A DNA stretch of 6,678 nt. Origin: Spirochaetales bacterium. GTDB lineage: Bacteria; Spirochaetota; Spirochaetia; Treponematales; Rectinemataceae. The notes beneath the pieces are model-generated. The model did no database searches, was not told the origin of the DNA, and saw nothing but the letters and a program-made list of their open reading frames with translations. Location of the stretch: NCBI GenBank assembly GCA_015657395.1, contig JADLKI010000005.1, forward strand, positions 11,543 through 18,220, written 5' to 3'. Made by a program: the position numbers and the translations under genes. Shown here piece after piece: positions 5,053 through 6,678 of the stretch (within the stretch, counting starts at the first letter, position 1; each line of letters begins with the position of its first letter).

Positions 5053-6552
5053 ATGCCCGTCATCCTCAGAATGGCGTTCCGCAACATCAGGGAACACAGA
5101 TCCAAAAGCCTCATCATTGGCCTTCTCCTCGCCATGGGGTCTCTGATCCTGGTCGTCGGGACGGCTTTCATCAATGCCTCGGAAGCGGGCATCCGCTCGA
5201 CATTCTCGGATGTCTACACCGGAGACATCTTCATCTCCGGCGTCTCCAGCGAAGGCCCCGTGTCGCTGTTCGGTGTGACTTCAGTCGGGGGCATGGCGCA
5301 GACTCCCACCATCCCCGACTACGAAAAAGTCCTGTCCATTGTCAAATCGACGCCCCATCTCGCGAACACTTCCTCGCTCGCAACGGGGTTTGCCATGGTC
5401 ACGCGCGAGGAATCGTCCCTTCCTGAGGATGAATCAGAGAGCGAAACGCAGCCTCAGGATCGGTTTCTGTTCCTGTTCGGGGTCGATGCCTCATCGTACT
5501 GGAGCCTCTTCGACGCTGTCGATATCGTTGCGGGCGAGAGGCTGCAGCCCGGGCAGGCTGGGCTCATGATCAGCGAGGGACAGTTCGCCAAGCTTTCAAA
5601 GTGGCTGAAGAAACCCCTCTCGATAGGGGATACGCTTCTCATTCAGGGTTTTTCCTCGATCGGTTTCAGGCTGAGGGAGCTTCCGGTCGTCGGGGTCTTC
5701 CGCCTCAAGGACCAGGGCGCTTCGCCGGAACAGCTCGCATATATCGACATAGAATCCCTTCGCGTCATGAGCGGCATGACGGTCGGGGCGAATGAGCCGA
5801 TACAGCTCAAACCGGAAGAGACGAGCATGCTCTCGACGGACGATGCCGACGCGCTCTTCGGCGAAGATGTGCTCATCACCTCCGAGACTTCAAAGCACCT
5901 CGACGTCAACGCGATTGCGGCGGAATTGTCCAAGCCCGGCACCGTCGATCCTTTGCAGGCCGACGAGGGCGCCTGGCAATTCATCGTGGGAAAAGCAGAT
6001 TCTCCGCAGAATATCAGCCGCGTCATTGTCTCGCTCAATCAGGCCTTTGCCAAGGAAGGCATTCAGGCGCTCGCCGGCAACTGGCAGACAGCCTCCGGCC
6101 CCTACGGGCAGTCCGTCGATGTCGTCAGGATTGTCTTCGCGGTCGCCATCATCATTCTCTCGATCGTCGCGGTCATCATCATAATGAATACATTCCTCAT
6201 CTCGGTGATCGAGAGAACGAGCGAAATAGGCACGATGCGCGCAATCGGCGCAGGCCGGGGCTTCGTGCGCAGCATGTTCGCCGCCGAGTCCGTCGTACTC
6301 GCCGCGGTATCGGCGTCGATCGGGGCCGCCCTTGGCCTTCTGGTCACCGTGGTGCTGAGGGCCATGCACATAGAAGCGACCAATCAGTTTTTCCTCGTCC
6401 TGTTCGGAGGCAAATACATGAACCCCGTCGCCACGGCGGGGAACGTCCTCATGGCGATTCTGGTGATGATCCTGGTGGGCTTCATCGCCCACCTCTATCC
6501 CGTTTCGCTGGCATTGAAGATACAGCCAGTCAGAGCGATGCAGGAAGAATAG
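5053..6552 (+). CDS. FtsX/MacB-type ABC transporter permease
   Basis: The 499-residue inner-membrane protein has the four-helix FtsX/MacB plan. A cytoplasmic amphipathic start, ILRMAFRNIREHRSKS (4-19), is typical of the family. TM1 is at about 19-40, followed by a large extracytoplasmic domain (about 41-356, MacB-PCD type) and then TM2 at about 357-381. The coupling region FLISVIERTSEIGTMRAIGA (381-400) holds the conserved ERTxEIGxxRAxGA motif that contacts the ATPase. TM3 lies at about 408-437 and TM4 at about 462-485, with a short C-terminus ending LKIQPVRAMQEE. The outer domain contains an acidic low-complexity loop (119-136) and FGVDASSYW (142-150). Such permeases convert ATP hydrolysis into movement of the periplasmic domain, to extract lipoproteins (LolCE), export substrates (MacB) or sense antimicrobials. 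Cargo here is unknown. It lies 2 bases after the ATPase gene and 10 bases before a second permease. Confidence 0.93.
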   Translation: MPVILRMAFRNIREHRSKSLIIGLLLAMGSLILVVGTAFINASEAGIRSTFSDVYTGDIFISGVSSEGPVSLFGVTSVGGMAQTPTIPDYEKVLSIVKSTPHLANTSSLATGFAMVTREESSLPEDESESETQPQDRFLFLFGVDASSYWSLFDAVDIVAGERLQPGQAGLMISEGQFAKLSKWLKKPLSIGDTLLIQGFSSIGFRLRELPVVGVFRLKDQGASPEQLAYIDIESLRVMSGMTVGANEPIQLKPEETSMLSTDDADALFGEDVLITSETSKHLDVNAIAAELSKPGTVDPLQADEGAWQFIVGKADSPQNISRVIVSLNQAFAKEGIQALAGNWQTASGPYGQSVDVVRIVFAVAIIILSIVAVIIIMNTFLISVIERTSEIGTMRAIGAGRGFVRSMFAAESVVLAAVSASIGAALGLLVTVVLRAMHIEATNQFFLVLFGGKYMNPVATAGNVLMAILVMILVGFIAHLYPVSLALKIQPVRAMQEE

Positions 6553-6562
6553 GAGGAAGAGC

Positions 6563-6678
6563 ATGAACACTGTATTGCCGCGCATCGCTGCACGAAATCT
6601 GCTGCGGCAGAAAAAGCGGACCATACTCCTCGCCGGAGCGATAGCCTTCGGAATCATGATCGTCACGCTCATCAACGG
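6563..6678 (+). CDS. Second FtsX/MacB-type permease, N-terminal fragment (runs off window)
   Basis: ATG at 6563 is preceded by AGGAGG (6551-6556), which overlaps the stop codon of the first permease (TAGGAGG), so translation is probably coupled. The 38 codons seen read as a basic amphipathic start (PRIAARNLLRQKKR, 6-19) followed by a hydrophobic helix (ILLAGAIAFGIMIVTLI, about 21-37). This is the same opening plan as the preceding permease (LRMAFRNIREHRSKS then TM1). It is most likely the partner subunit of a heterodimeric LolC/LolE-like pair. The rest lies outside the window. Confidence 0.85.
   Translation, partial: MNTVLPRIAARNLLRQKKRTILLAGAIAFGIMIVTLIN

Noticed and set aside
5890..6675. 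261-codon minus-strand open frame opposite the permease
   Set aside because: It is His/Asp/Arg-rich, typical of the reverse complement of membrane-helix codons, and the sense strand has clear FtsX features.

Overview
This is an ordinary-looking, GC-rich (roughly 58-60% by eye) bacterial chromosomal window, densely coding and without mobile-element genes, RNA genes or CRISPR. The ABC operon at the right encodes a MacB/LolCDE-type transporter, which suggests a diderm bacterium. The overall protein flavour would fit a GC-rich spirochaete, but that assignment is a hunch, not something the sequence proves.

Left half, minus strand (2614 down to 1): three genes read leftwards. They are ychF (Obg-related ATPase/GTPase), a family-6 uracil-DNA-glycosylase-superfamily enzyme (hypoxanthine/deoxyinosine glycosylase type) and the 5' 272 codons of uvrA, which runs off the window. 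ychF and the glycosylase overlap by 8 bases. uvrA follows 66 bases later and may have its own promoter lying almost on its start codon. The set couples a ribosome-associated ATPase to base-excision and nucleotide-excision repair of damaged DNA.

Centre: a 199-base divergent intergenic region (2615-2813) carries candidate promoters for both directions, an 8-5-8 inverted repeat and a 12-base perfect palindrome. Rightward from it runs a 424-residue PLP-dependent class I aminotransferase of the LysN/2-aminoadipate/aromatic type with all key residues present.

Right half, plus strand (4089-6678): a 224-base gap holds a weak terminator-like hairpin, a pair of 17-base direct repeats 35 bases apart (possibly a relic insertion-sequence end), an AT-rich stretch and a candidate promoter. 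It is followed by a tight operon of an ABC ATPase, an FtsX/MacB-type permease and the first 38 codons of a second permease of the same kind. These three would form a LolCDE/MacB-like mechanotransmission complex that acts on a substrate in the periplasm or at the outer leaflet. The cargo cannot be read from the window.

I found no clearly new biological system. The items most worth checking are the glycosylase in a ychF-uvrA operon, its unusual length, the inverted repeat between the divergent genes, the intergenic direct repeats, and the unassigned transporter with a large acidic-looped extracytoplasmic domain.
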